A DNA stretch of 64,000 bases, from assembly GCF_009687885.1 (NCBI RefSeq), contig NZ_BLAF01000007.1, forward strand, positions 1 to 64,000, written 5' to 3'. The translations under genes and the position numbers were made by a program. Under the pieces are notes generated by a model. The model searched no databases. It was not told the DNA's origin and was given only the letters and a program-made list of their open reading frames with translations. The DNA is from Acrocarpospora pleiomorpha. GTDB taxonomy: Bacteria > Actinomycetota > Actinomycetes > Streptosporangiales > Streptosporangiaceae. This document shows positions 1 through 8,196 of the stretch, one piece after another. The stretch's first letter is position 1, and every line of letters starts with the position of its first letter.

Positions 1-1
1 C

Positions 2-1501
2 CCCGGCCCCCTCCTCACCCGCCGCCGCATGTGGAACGGCGGCCCCCCAGTCGGCCGCCTCCGCTCCCTCCACGTCGCCTTCGGCTTCACCTTGATCGCC
101 ACAACCCTGACCCTCGCCGACCCCCACCCCTGGCTCCTAACCGCAGAAGCCATCATCGGAGCGACCATCGTCCTGACCGTCGCCTTACCTCAGGCGGCAA
201 CCCGAAAGGACCCGGAGGCCGAGCGTGAGCGCCTCCTAACGACGTTTTGCACAACCCTCCGCTGGGCCGGACTTCTCGTTTATGGGGCCGCGCTACTCGT
301 TCCCCTGTCCGGACCCGGCGAGCAAGCCACGCCTGGACCGCTCCCGGGCTTCGATCCGATGGTGGAGAGCGTTTTCTGGACGCAGATCGCGTTGATGGTC
401 GTGGTCGCGATCGGTGTCGCGATACTCGCCCGGGGTCAGGAGGATGCCTCGGGCGACAACCGTTATGGGCGAGCGCTGCTGGGGCTCGCGGCGCCGGCCA
501 CCATGCTCATCGCCTGGACCTACACGGCGGCGCTGGCGATCGGCGCGGCGTTCATCGTCGCCGAGATGGTGGGAACGCCCGCGTTCTCGCGGGTCGACGT
601 GCCTGAGGCGATCGTGCTGCCGGAGTCGTTCGCGTGGGCGCTCTACGCGGTTCCGATCGCGGTTGTCATGCTCATCGCCCTCGCGTTATGGCTCTGGCTG
701 ACCTACCGCCGGACCGCCCGCAAGATCAACGACTTGATCTCCTCCCACTACCCGCGCCCCGAACACGAGCGCGTGAGCAAAGCGTGGGCCGCCGCTGCGC
801 TCACCGACAGGGCGCAGGCCGTGTTCGCCACGATCGCGCTGACCGCGATCGGCACCCTCGTCCTGGTCGGCGTGATCCGCACCACCCAGCTGACCATCAA
901 ACCCTGGCCTCCCCTGGTCCTGGCCGGAGCGATCATCCTGATCGTGTTCGTGATCGCCCTGATGGTGGTCGGCTACGCGGCCTACCGCCTGCCCAGCCTG
1001 CGCCGCACGGTCGGCGTGCTCTGGGACATCAGCACGTTCTGGCCCCGGGCCACCCACCCCTTCGCACCCCCCTGCTACAGCGAACGCGTGGTCCCCGAAC
1101 TCATCACCCGCGTCAACCACCTCATCGCCGACGGCAACACGGTGGTCCTCTCCGGCCACAGCCAGGGCAGCGTGATCGCCGCCGCCGTCGTGCTCCAGCT
1201 CGACCCCGCCGCCCGCCCATCCACCCGCCTGCTCACCCACGGCTCTCCCCTGCGCCGCCTGTACGCCCGCTACTTCCCCACCTACTTCGACACGACCACC
1301 CTGCGCGAAGTCCAGAACGCCACCCCCTGGAACAACCTCTACCGCAACTCCGACCCCATCGGCGGCCCCGTCGCCACCGACATCGACCAGGCCGTCTGGG
1401 ACCCCGTCTCCCCACCCCCGGACTCCCCCATCCGCGGCCACATCGACTACTACGTGGACGACGACTACCGCACCGCGCTGAACTCCCTCACCACCCCCTG
1501 A
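2..1501 (+). CDS. Membrane-anchored alpha/beta hydrolase (5'-partial)
   Basis: The reading frame is open to the left edge of the window, so the gene is probably cut at its 5' end; the first ATG is at 29 and has no convincing ribosome binding site. Counting from that ATG, about seven hydrophobic segments occupy residues 15-320, with pairs near 15-55, 70-95, 115-175, 200-225 and 262-317. A C-terminal cytoplasmic or peripheral domain follows. It carries the nucleophile elbow GHSQGS with Ser378, as in lipases and esterases of the alpha/beta hydrolase fold. A conserved THGSPL stretch follows, and a late Asp/His-rich tail (RGHIDYYVDDDY) could hold the catalytic His. Substrate unknown. It lies 15 bp before the next gene and may share its transcript. 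Confidence 0.75.
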   Translation, partial: PGPLLTRRRMWNGGPPVGRLRSLHVAFGFTLIATTLTLADPHPWLLTAEAIIGATIVLTVALPQAATRKDPEAERERLLTTFCTTLRWAGLLVYGAALLVPLSGPGEQATPGPLPGFDPMVESVFWTQIALMVVVAIGVAILARGQEDASGDNRYGRALLGLAAPATMLIAWTYTAALAIGAAFIVAEMVGTPAFSRVDVPEAIVLPESFAWALYAVPIAVVMLIALALWLWLTYRRTARKINDLISSHYPRPEHERVSKAWAAAALTDRAQAVFATIALTAIGTLVLVGVIRTTQLTIKPWPPLVLAGAIILIVFVIALMVVGYAAYRLPSLRRTVGVLWDISTFWPRATHPFAPPCYSERVVPELITRVNHLIADGNTVVLSGHSQGSVIAAAVVLQLDPAARPSTRLLTHGSPLRRLYARYFPTYFDTTTLREVQNATPWNNLYRNSDPIGGPVATDIDQAVWDPVSPPPDSPIRGHIDYYVDDDYRTALNSLTTP

Positions 1502-1516
1502 TGCCATGATGACCTC

Positions 1517-2359
1517 ATGGGGACGATTGTCGTAACCGGTTCCACCGGCCGCCTGGGCGGCCGGGTGGCCCGCCTCCTGGCCGCCGCCGGAGTGCCGCAA
1601 CGCCTGCTGGTCCGCGACCAGTCCAGAGCGCCACACCTACCCGGCGCCACGGTGGCCACCGCGGACTACAGCGACCACACCGCCTGCCGGACCGCGCTGA
1701 CCGGCGCGGACACGGTCCTGATGGTCTCCGCCGCCGAGAACGCCGACCGCCTGGCCCAGCATCGCACCTTCGTGGACGCCGCCGCCGAAGCCGGAATCGG
1801 CCACCTCGTCTACATCTCCTTCTACGGTGCGGGCCCCACGTCCACGTTCACCCTGGCCCGCGACCACTGGGCCACCGAGGAGCACATCAAAACCACCGGC
1901 CTCCCCCACACCTTCCTCCGCGACAACCTCTACGCCGACTTCATCCCGATGATGGTCGGCGCGGACGGCGTGATCCGCGGCCCCGCCGGAACCGGCCGCG
2001 CCTCCGTGGTCGCCCAGGACGACATCGCCGACGTGACCACGGCAGTGCTCCGCGATCCGGCCCCGCACACCGGCCTCACCCACGACCTGACCGGCCCCGA
2101 GGCCCTCACCCTCGCCGACATGTGCGAGATCATCACCGAGGTCACCGGCGCCCCCGTCCGCTACGAGCGGGAAACCATCGAGGAAGCCTACGCGTCACGT
2201 TCCGCCTACAACGCCCCCAGCTGGCTGGTTGACGCCTGGGTGTCCACGTACACCGCCATCGCACATGGCGAGATGGACGGGGTCAGCAGCGCCGTACCCG
2301 ACATCACCGGACATCCGGCGACACCGCTGGCCGAGGTGCTCCGCCGAAGCACCACCTGA
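1517..2359 (+). CDS. NmrA/QOR2-like NAD(P)H-binding SDR oxidoreductase
   Basis: 280 residues, the normal size for atypical short-chain dehydrogenases of the NmrA/quinone oxidoreductase-2 group. The N-terminus starts with a beta strand and the dinucleotide-binding loop TGSTGRLGG (residues 7-15), then LLVRD at the end of the second strand, where an Arg usually selects NADPH. The classical YxxxK pair is not obvious, which is usual for this group. Its probable role is cytoplasmic redox or redox-sensing chemistry on quinones or small carbonyl compounds. The start at 1517 puts the glycine-rich loop right at the N-terminus. The stop abuts the stop of the convergent IclR gene with no spacer. Confidence 0.85.
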   Translation: MGTIVVTGSTGRLGGRVARLLAAAGVPQRLLVRDQSRAPHLPGATVATADYSDHTACRTALTGADTVLMVSAAENADRLAQHRTFVDAAAEAGIGHLVYISFYGAGPTSTFTLARDHWATEEHIKTTGLPHTFLRDNLYADFIPMMVGADGVIRGPAGTGRASVVAQDDIADVTTAVLRDPAPHTGLTHDLTGPEALTLADMCEIITEVTGAPVRYERETIEEAYASRSAYNAPSWLVDAWVSTYTAIAHGEMDGVSSAVPDITGHPATPLAEVLRRSTT

Positions 2360-3124
2360 TCACGCGGTCAGCGCGAACCCCAGATCCCGCGTCTCAGCCG
2401 CGAGCGTGTTCAGGATGCGCGCCCGCTGCCGCCCCGACAGCTCACCCCGCACGACCACTCCCATGGCCAGCAACTCCCCGCCCACACACCGCTCCAGCGG
2501 CACGAAAGCACACCAGAACCCCGCGATCACCTCATCCTGCTCGATGTACACCCGCCGCTTCGAACCCTCCCTGATCGTGTCCCGCAGCCCCTGCCAGTCA
2601 CTGGTGGTCCGCGAGGTCAGCCGCGGGTACGGCTCCGGCGGCAGCAGCTGCGCCTGATTCGCGGGCGACAGCCGGCTCAGCAGCGCCCGCCCGCTGGCCG
2701 TCGCCCACAGCGGGTAGGTCGAATTGAACGTGGCCGTCAGCCCCGGCCGATCCCCCTCCCGGCCCGGCAGATACACGATCGGCACGTCCTGACTCCCGAG
2801 CAGCTGGGTGAGGAGCACGATCTCACCGGTGGCCCGGCTCACCCGGGCCATCGGCGCCGCCGCCGCGTTCCGCAGCCGGGAAATCCAGTGCGTCGCCATC
2901 GGCAGCGACCTCGGCCCGACCGTGAACCGCCGATCCGGGGTACGGCTGGCGTATCCCGACTCGACCAGGGTGGCCAGCATGCGCGACGCCGTACCCTGAT
3001 CGACTTCCAGATGTTCGGCCACGTCGACGACCCGCACGGTGTTCGGGGCCGCGGCCACGAGCAGATCCAGAGCGGCGAGGCCGCGCCGCACCGATCGGAT
3101 GTGGCCGTCGAACGACGGGCTCAC
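2360..3124 (-). CDS. IclR-family transcriptional regulator
   Basis: 254 residues. An N-terminal winged helix-turn-helix (about residues 8-70: RGLAALDLLVAA, then VAEHLEVDQGTASRMLATL) is followed by an IclR-type effector domain with the typical LPGREGDRPG and PLWATASGRALLS segments. It is read from GTG, and this start overlaps the stop of the upstream flavin monooxygenase gene as GTGA, so the two are translationally coupled and probably one transcript. The family binds short palindromes as dimers of dimers. A perfect 17-bp palindrome stands at 4343-4359 in front of the monooxygenase gene and is the obvious candidate operator. The regulator therefore probably controls its own operon in response to the monooxygenase's substrate, which is unknown. 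Confidence 0.9.
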   Translation of the reverse strand: MSPSFDGHIRSVRRGLAALDLLVAAAPNTVRVVDVAEHLEVDQGTASRMLATLVESGYASRTPDRRFTVGPRSLPMATHWISRLRNAAAAPMARVSRATGEIVLLTQLLGSQDVPIVYLPGREGDRPGLTATFNSTYPLWATASGRALLSRLSPANQAQLLPPEPYPRLTSRTTSDWQGLRDTIREGSKRRVYIEQDEVIAGFWCAFVPLERCVGGELLAMGVVVRGELSGRQRARILNTLAAETRDLGFALTA

Positions 3125-4299
3125 ACCGGCACGCCGGCGATCACGTGCTCGCCGAACAGCTGGATGGTGTCCAGCATCCGGGCGTGCTCGGTCGCACCGC
3201 CGGCCGCCATGAACACGAAGTGCTGGACGCCCAACTCGTCGCGGAGTCGCTCCACCTGCTCACCCACCTCGTCCGGGGTGCCCACCAGCATCGCTCCGGC
3301 CGCCACCATCTGCTCCAGCGTGCGCGGCACCGGACCCTCCTGGCCGGGCAGCCGCCACGCCTCGAAGAACCCGAACCCGCCGAGCCAGTCGGCCGTGATC
3401 GACATACCCTGCCGGGCGGTCTCCCACGCCTCCTCGTGCGTCCGTCCCACCGCGAGCGCCCGGCAGATCGCCACTCCCTCGCCGGGCAGGGTGGGACGGC
3501 CGTATCCGGTGGCGAGGTCGGCGTACTCCTGGATCAAGCCGCGCAGCATGTCCAGGTCGGTGGCGATGGTCACGACGGTGCTGCCCACCTTGGCCGCCCA
3601 GTCCAGCGTGGCCGCGCTCTGGGTGAGCGTGGTGAACAGCGGTGGATGCGGGGTCTGCAGCGGCTTGGGCACCACCGCGATCCGCCTGATCTCGCCGTCC
3701 TCGACCCCGGCGCCGAGCCGGGCCGAGACGGGGTGCGGCCACTCCAGTCCGGGCACCGGGATCTCGATGAACTCCCCCTTGTAGGACCACAGGTCCTCGG
3801 TCCAGGCGCGGCGCAGCACCTCGAACCACTCCTCGAAGACCCTGCGGTTGCGGGCCTCGACCTCGGCCTTGCCGCTGCCGGCCACGTTGGCGCCGTAGTG
3901 CTGGCCGAGCACGCCGACCGAGCGGTTCTGGTAGCCGCGGCTCAGCCCGATGTCGAGCCGCCCGCCGGTCATGTGGTCCGCCATCGCGATGTCCTCGGCC
4001 AGGCGGAGCGGGTTCCAGTTGGGCAGGACCAGGCCCATCTGGCCGTGGCGGAGCCGGGTCGTGTGCTGGGCCAGGTAGACGTTGAGCAGCAGCGGGTTCG
4101 GGGTGACCTGGTAGCCCTCCACCTCGAAGTGGTGCTCGGCGAGCATGAGCGAGGTCCAGCCGGACTCGTCGGCGCAGATCGCCTGCTCGCGAAGTTCGTT
4201 GATCGTCGTCTGGTAACGCTGTCGATCCAGGCCGAGCAGGCCGGTCCCGAGCTCCTCGGCACCGGCCACGGCGACTGGGTAGAACAGGGAGAACCTCAT
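3121..4299 (-). CDS. LLM-class flavin-dependent monooxygenase
   Basis: 392 residues when started at the ATG at 4299, where the family's first beta strand begins (RFSLFYPVAVAG). A longer frame reaches 4485 but the extra residues look non-coding. Luciferase-like features are clear: LAEHHF near residue 55, the NPLLL and WNPLRLAEDIAMADH segments, GRLDIGLSRGY, then VVPKPLQTPHPPLF and a C-terminal VGTPDEVGEQVERL segment that usually binds the flavin phosphate. Enzymes of this family use reduced FMN and oxygen to oxidise small organic substrates in the cytoplasm. The reductase that would supply FMNH2 is not in this transcript, although a flavin reductase-like gene lies just upstream at 4657-5370. 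The downstream overlapping IclR gene suggests substrate-responsive control. Confidence 0.85.
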   Translation of the reverse strand: MRFSLFYPVAVAGAEELGTGLLGLDRQRYQTTINELREQAICADESGWTSLMLAEHHFEVEGYQVTPNPLLLNVYLAQHTTRLRHGQMGLVLPNWNPLRLAEDIAMADHMTGGRLDIGLSRGYQNRSVGVLGQHYGANVAGSGKAEVEARNRRVFEEWFEVLRRAWTEDLWSYKGEFIEIPVPGLEWPHPVSARLGAGVEDGEIRRIAVVPKPLQTPHPPLFTTLTQSAATLDWAAKVGSTVVTIATDLDMLRGLIQEYADLATGYGRPTLPGEGVAICRALAVGRTHEEAWETARQGMSITADWLGGFGFFEAWRLPGQEGPVPRTLEQMVAAGAMLVGTPDEVGEQVERLRDELGVQHFVFMAAGGATEHARMLDTIQLFGEHVIAGVPV

Positions 4300-4342
4300 G
4301 CAAAGATCGTCAGATACCCGCATATTTTCGAGCAATGCGGGT

Positions 4343-4359
4343 CTTGCGCCTGGCGCAAG
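4343..4359. promoter_or_regulatory. Perfect palindrome, candidate IclR operator
   Basis: The sequence CTTGCGCCTGGCGCAAG is a perfect 8-bp inverted repeat around one central base, 44 bp upstream of the monooxygenase start at 4299. There is no T-tract after it on the transcribed strand, so it does not look like a terminator of the DUF6510 operon. Its position and symmetry suit an operator for the IclR gene encoded at the end of the same transcript. Confidence 0.5.
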
Positions 4360-4385
4360 CCGGGGTGAATACCCTGTAAACCCTG

Positions 4386-4655
4386 TTAACTCCGCGGCAT
4401 CGGGATGCGCAGCGAGACCGCGCCGCGCAGGTCGAGCCAGGCCGCGTCCGGGGTTCTGACCAGGCGCAGCACGACCTCCTCGCAACTGGGGCAGCGGGCG
4501 ACCAGGCCGGGCTCCGGGCCGTACACCTGCAGGGCGGCGACGGGGCCCGCGGTGCCGCAGCCCGCGCAGGTGCCGATCGCGGCGGTCACGTCGACCGCGA
4601 ACAGCTCGCCGAGCGGGCCCGCCAGCGCGTTGCCGTCCAGGTAGTCGATGGACAT
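4386..4655 (-). CDS. DUF6510 family protein, small zinc-ribbon-like
   Basis: 89 residues with two cysteine pairs, CAGC near residues 29-32 and CPSC near residue 56, arranged like a small zinc ribbon, then a hydrophilic tail WLDLRGAVSLRIPMP. I recognise it as the DUF6510 type that actinobacteria encode next to a molybdopterin oxidoreductase and a ferredoxin reductase. It is the last gene of that operon here. Its ATG sits one base after the stop of the reductase gene (TGACATG) with a GGAGG binding site inside the reductase's last codons. It may help electron transfer or assembly of the oxidoreductase, which is inference from context only. Confidence 0.8.
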   Translation of the reverse strand: MSIDYLDGNALAGPLGELFAVDVTAAIGTCAGCGTAGPVAALQVYGPEPGLVARCPSCEEVVLRLVRTPDAAWLDLRGAVSLRIPMPRS

Positions 4656-4656
4656 G

Positions 4657-5370
4657 TCAGCCTCCAGTGGGTCCGAAACGTTCGGTTCTGATGCGGCCCG
4701 GGGCGTGGCCGAGAGCGATCAGATGGTCGGCGGCGGCCTCCACGAACCCGGTCGGGCCGCAGACGTAACTGTCGATGTCCGTGGACGCTCCGGTCAGGTC
4801 GGCCTGGGTGATGCGCCCGGGCGGTCTGGCCCAGCCGTCGGGGGCTTTGCGGGTGAACAGGTACGCGATGTCCAAGCCGGGGTCGGGATTGGCCAGTTCG
4901 TCCAGGTAGAAGCGCTGATCGGGTTCCCGTACCGAATAGATCAGGCGGAACGGCGCGGAGCTGCCCGCCGCGCGGCGGGCCCGGATCATGGCCATCAGCG
5001 GCACCACGCCCGAGCCGCCCGCCACCAGCAGCACAGGCGTCGTGTGATCCGGCCGCCACACGAACCACCCGCCGACCGGCCCGCGGATCTCCACCTCGTC
5101 GCCGACCTCCAGGATCTCCAGCAGGTACGGCGAGACCTCCCCGTCGGGGACCAGCTCCACGGTCAGCTCGACCCGATCCCCCTGCTCCGGCGCGGCCACC
5201 GAGTAGCTGCGCTCGGTGCTGTACCCGTCCGGCGCGGTCAGCCGCACGTCCACGTGCTGACCGGCCAGATGCCCCGGCCAGCCCGGGATCTCGAAGACCA
5301 GCGTGCGCGCGGTGGCCGTCTCCTGGCGTATCTCGACCAGTTTGGCCACGCGCCAGGGCAGGCGCGGCAT
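4657..5370 (-). CDS. FAD/NAD-binding ferredoxin reductase-type oxidoreductase
   Basis: 237 residues, a plant-type ferredoxin-NADP reductase module without an iron-sulfur domain. Residues 1-100 form the FAD barrel with the signature RSYSVAAP that holds the flavin; residues 105-237 form the NAD(P) domain with GGSGVVPLMAM and the late CGPTGFVEA motif that closes on the nicotinamide. It should move electrons between NAD(P)H and a partner. The ATG overlaps the stop of the preceding molybdopterin oxidoreductase gene (TGATG), so the two proteins are made in a fixed ratio. The natural reading is that the reductase supplies or receives electrons for the molybdoenzyme. It could also feed the nearby flavin monooxygenase. 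Confidence 0.88.
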   Translation of the reverse strand: MPRLPWRVAKLVEIRQETATARTLVFEIPGWPGHLAGQHVDVRLTAPDGYSTERSYSVAAPEQGDRVELTVELVPDGEVSPYLLEILEVGDEVEIRGPVGGWFVWRPDHTTPVLLVAGGSGVVPLMAMIRARRAAGSSAPFRLIYSVREPDQRFYLDELANPDPGLDIAYLFTRKAPDGWARPPGRITQADLTGASTDIDSYVCGPTGFVEAAADHLIALGHAPGRIRTERFGPTGG

Positions 5371-5969
5371 CAGTCGCCCTGGTAGCGCTGCTCGCGCCAC
5401 GGGTCGCCGTAGTCGTGGTATCCGGCCGTCTCCCAGAAGCCCGGCCAGTCCTCGTTCATCAGCCGGATGCCGCGCACCCATTTCGCGGATTTCCACAGGT
5501 AAAGGTGGGGCACCAGCAGCCGCGCGGGCCCGCCGTGCCGGGGCTCGAGGTCGTCGCCGTCGTATTTGTAGGCGATCCACGCCTTGCCGTCGAGCAGGTC
5601 CTCCAGCGGCAGGTTGGTGGTGTATCCGCCGTAGGAGTAGGCCAGCGCGTATTCGGCGCCCGTCTCGACGTTCTCCAGCAGCACGTCCAGCGACACGCCC
5701 TGCCAGCCGGTGCCGAGCTTCGACCATTTCGTCACGCAGTGCAGGTCCACGGTGGGCGTCTCGGACGGCAGCGCCATCAGCTCCGGCCAGGACCACCGAT
5801 GGGTCTCCCCCAGCTCGGTGTCGATCGCGAACTCCCACCGATCTAGCCCGATCCGCGGCGTCGGCCCCGCCGACAGCACCGGGAAGTCGTGGGTGAGGTA
5901 CTGCCCAGGGGGAAGCTTGACGTCCCCTTCCCGCCGCCGCCCAAAGAAGCCACGCGAAACGATTCCCAT
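5370..5969 (-). CDS. Sulfite oxidase-type molybdopterin oxidoreductase
   Basis: 199 residues, a single sulfite oxidase-fold molybdopterin domain comparable to YedY/MsrP but without a haem domain or dimerisation domain. The molybdenum-ligand cysteine lies in DLHCVTKWS (Cys78), and the cofactor-facing stretches WQGVSLDVLLE, YSYGGYTTNLPLEDL and KYDGDDLEPRHGGPARL are well kept. The start at 5969 is fixed by the binding site TGGGAGGAAT just upstream; a longer frame to 6008 lacks one. There is no clear Tat signal, so the protein is probably cytoplasmic, unlike periplasmic MsrP. It heads a tight three-gene operon with the reductase and DUF6510 protein. Substrate unknown; sulfoxides or other oxo-transfer substrates are possible. 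Confidence 0.88.
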   Translation of the reverse strand: MGIVSRGFFGRRREGDVKLPPGQYLTHDFPVLSAGPTPRIGLDRWEFAIDTELGETHRWSWPELMALPSETPTVDLHCVTKWSKLGTGWQGVSLDVLLENVETGAEYALAYSYGGYTTNLPLEDLLDGKAWIAYKYDGDDLEPRHGGPARLLVPHLYLWKSAKWVRGIRLMNEDWPGFWETAGYHDYGDPWREQRYQGD

Positions 5970-6004
5970 GATTCCTCCCAGGACCCACGATATCCGGCCC
6001 CGCC

Positions 6005-6301
6005 TCAACCACCCGGTACCGCCAAGCCCACGTTGACCGTGACTTGACGCGTCTGGGATTCCCCGTGGGCGACCACGCCGTCGACGGAGATCGTGACTTG
6101 ACGGGAGGCCCTGACAATGCGGCTTTCCTGGGCTGTTTCGGCCACGTGGCCGTAGCCGTAGGCCGGGAGGAGGGTAACGGGCGCGATCAGCTCGAAGGCG
6201 GCAATGCGATCACCCTGGCGACCAGTTTGGTAGATCTTATAGAATGCCAGGTCAAAGGGGTTGCAATGCCCTTGCCAGGGGTTAGACTGACATTGCGTCA
6301 T
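6005..6301 (-). CDS. Uncertain 98-residue hypothetical protein
   Basis: I do not recognise this protein. The first third has mixed codon use and may not be coding. From about residue 33 the third codon positions become strongly GC-rich, as in real genes here. The C-terminus holds two similar strands, SRQVTISVDG and TRQVTVNVG, encoded by a 12-bp direct repeat (CGTGACTTGACG on the plus strand). It ends 36 bp before the start of the molybdopterin operon, so it could be a small upstream member of that operon or a decayed gene fragment. Confidence 0.22.
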   Translation of the reverse strand: MTQCQSNPWQGHCNPFDLAFYKIYQTGRQGDRIAAFELIAPVTLLPAYGYGHVAETAQESRIVRASRQVTISVDGVVAHGESQTRQVTVNVGLAVPGG

Positions 6302-6634
6302 CGCGCAGGATCCTTTACCTGGATACCCGGAGCCTGACCCTCGGAAGCGGGATTACGGGCGAGCCCTATGCCGTTGACAAAGAAGTACACAACTCAAACC
6401 ACGCCGCAGCGGCTGGCCGATCGCCAGGCTGCACCGCGCTAGGGCGGTGAACACACCCGCCACCCCCGGTAAGGGGATGGAAAGCGCAATGAAAGCAAAC
6501 TGTCAGCGCCGCGGCGCACTCTGATCTCGCGAGACCGGACGACCACCCGGAACCCGGAAAAATACCACGAAATTGTCGGTGGGGACTGGGACACTCTAGG
6601 CGAACGGATCGCTGCATACCACGAAGAGGACGTG
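6302..6634. other. Intergenic region, upstream of small ORFs
   Basis: This stretch of about 330 bp holds no gene I can support. It is more AT-rich than its flanks. A consensus-like TTGACA occurs at 6374-6379, but no matching -10 element follows at normal spacing. A weaker pair on the plus strand, TTGTCG at 6573 and TCTAGG at 6595 (16-bp spacer), could be the promoter for the DUF5999 transcript. Confidence 0.4.
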
Positions 6635-6736
6635 ATGAGGATGGCACAGATCAGGCTCCGGCCCCGGCCCAAGCGGCCGACCCGGCTCGCCGCTGCCGAC
6701 CTCCGCACGCCATCGGGGCGCACGTTGCCCTACTGA
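6635..6736 (+). CDS. Possible 33-residue leader peptide upstream of DUF5999
   Basis: A short frame starts at the ATG at 6635, with GAAGAGGA placed six bases before it, and runs to TGA at 6734-6736. The peptide is rich in Arg and Pro (RLRPRPKRPTRL) and ends SGRTLPY. It lies 41 bp before the DUF5999 gene on the same strand and could be a translated leader or a small basic protein. The frame is open further upstream to 6473 but has no start codon there. I know of no family match; coding status is unproven. Confidence 0.25.
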   Translation: MRMAQIRLRPRPKRPTRLAAADLRTPSGRTLPY

Positions 6737-6777
6737 AGACCAAACCTGGAGAGAAACACCCGAGAAGGACCAAGACC

Positions 6778-6969
6778 ATGTGCAACCACCAGCCGCACTG
6801 CCCCTCTCCGTACGCACCCGACCGCGAGGCCGCGCACGTCACCGCCGCCCACCCGGAACAGGGCTGGAGCCTGCTGTGCAACGGCGTCATCCTGTTCGAG
6901 GACACCGGCCTGCTCATGCCGGACCGTTCCGTGATGACCCCGCACCGCGGCACCCTGGTCGCCGCGTGA
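6778..6969 (+). CDS. DUF5999 family small protein
   Basis: 63 residues. The sequence begins MCNHQPHCPSP and contains HPEQGWSLLCNGVILFEDTGLLMPD, which I recognise as DUF5999, a small protein widespread in filamentous actinobacteria. Three conserved cysteines (residues 2, 8 and 39) and several histidines suggest metal binding or redox chemistry, but no function is known to me. The start is supported by GAGAAGGA nine bases upstream. It is convergent with the sigma factor gene, 27 bp away. Confidence 0.85.
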   Translation: MCNHQPHCPSPYAPDREAAHVTAAHPEQGWSLLCNGVILFEDTGLLMPDRSVMTPHRGTLVAA

Positions 6970-6996
6970 ACCCCGCCGCACAGGCCGCGCCATCAG

Positions 6997-8196
6997 TCAT
7001 CGACGCGGCCTGAGGCCTGTTTCAGGCCCCGGCGCAGGAAATCGCGCCACCTCGTTCCCGGTCCTGGCCAGCGCCGCCTCGTAGGCGGCCACCGCCTCGT
7101 CGTCCCGGCCGAGACGACGCAGCAGGTTCGCCCGGACCGCGTGGAACACGTGATACCCATCAAGACCCAGCCCGTCGACGAGGCCCAGCGCCTCTCCGGG
7201 CCCGGAGACCTCCGCCACCACGACCGCCCGGTTGAGCTCAGCCACCGGCGAAGGTGCAACGACCATCAGCTGGTCGTACAGCCGGAGGATCTGCTCCCAG
7301 TCGGTCCCACCCGCATCCGTGTGCACGGCGTTGATCGCCGCCTGAATCTGGTACGGCCCCGGGCTACCCCACCGCAGGCATCGCCTGACGAGGGTCCGCC
7401 CCTCGGATATCAGCTCAGCATCCCACCGGCTCCGATCCTGCTCGGCCAGCGGCACCAGCTCGCCTCCGCGGACGCGCGCGTCCCGCCGGGCTTCGATGAG
7501 CAGCATCAGCGCCAGCAGCCCCAGGGCCTCAGGCTCGTCGGGCATGAGCTCGGCCAGCACCCGCCCCAGCCGGATCGCCTCCCCGCACAGGTCCTCCCGC
7601 ACCAGGCGATCGCCTGAAGTGGCGAAATATCCCTCATTGAAGATGAGGTAGATCACCGCGAGGACCGCGCGCAACCGGTCGGGCAGATCGGCCTCGCGCG
7701 GCACCCGGTAGGGAATGCCCGCGTCCCGGATCTTGCCCTTGGCCCGGACCAGACGCTGCGCCATCGTCGGCTCCGGCACCTGGAACGCGTGCGCGATCTC
7801 CCCCGTGGTGAGCCCGCCCAGCAAGCGCAGCGTCAGCGCCACCTGAGCCGCCGTGCCCAGCGCCGGATGGCAGCAGATGAAGATCAGGCGAAGCCGTTCG
7901 TCGCGCACCGCGCCCTCCTCCACGTGCTCGGCCTCGGCGTTCAGCAGGGCGGCATGCGCGTGCTTGGCGTCCCTGGCGGCCTCCCTGCGCAGCCGGTCCA
8001 CGGCCCGGTTCCGCGCGGTGACGATGATCCATCCGGCCGGGCTGGGCGGCACGCCGCTCTCCGGCCAGAGCCGTACGGCCGCCGCGAACGCGTCCTGGAC
8101 CGCTTCCTCGGCGATGTCGAGGTCGCCGAAGACGCGGGCCAGGACGGCCACCGCGCGGCCGTACTCGCCCCGGAAGATCCGGTCGATGTCGTGCAT
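6997..8196 (-). CDS. ECF sigma factor of the ECF42 type
   Basis: 399 residues, much longer than a simple ECF sigma factor. Region sigma-2 covers about residues 8-75 ([19 protein letters not shown]) and sigma-4 about 110-175 ([31 protein letters not shown]). A roughly 220-residue C-terminal helical extension with TPR-like repeats follows, the hallmark of ECF42 factors, which lack an anti-sigma and work with DGPF proteins. The extension keeps the [14 protein letters not shown] and [17 protein letters not shown] segments. The ATG overlaps the stop of the DGPF gene (TGATG), so the pair is translationally coupled. A promoter-like TGTCGA element at 8597-8602 suggests that the factor drives its own operon. 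Confidence 0.92.
   Translation of the reverse strand: MHDIDRIFRGEYGRAVAVLARVFGDLDIAEEAVQDAFAAAVRLWPESGVPPSPAGWIIVTARNRAVDRLRREAARDAKHAHAALLNAEAEHVEEGAVRDERLRLIFICCHPALGTAAQVALTLRLLGGLTTGEIAHAFQVPEPTMAQRLVRAKGKIRDAGIPYRVPREADLPDRLRAVLAVIYLIFNEGYFATSGDRLVREDLCGEAIRLGRVLAELMPDEPEALGLLALMLLIEARRDARVRGGELVPLAEQDRSRWDAELISEGRTLVRRCLRWGSPGPYQIQAAINAVHTDAGGTDWEQILRLYDQLMVVAPSPVAELNRAVVVAEVSGPGEALGLVDGLGLDGYHVFHAVRANLLRRLGRDDEAVAAYEAALARTGNEVARFPAPGPETGLRPRR

Noticed and set aside
634..1509. Long open frame with many Arg and Pro residues inside the first hydrolase gene
   Set aside because: Typical shadow of a GC-rich gene in another frame; the overlapping frame has a lipase motif and membrane helices.
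4343..4359. Palindrome as a terminator of the DUF6510 operon
   Set aside because: No T-run follows on the transcribed strand, and the stem is only 8 bp with a one-base centre, unsuited to an RNA hairpin.
6374..6379. Perfect TTGACA as a promoter element
   Set aside because: No -10-like hexamer lies 16-18 bp downstream on the plus strand.
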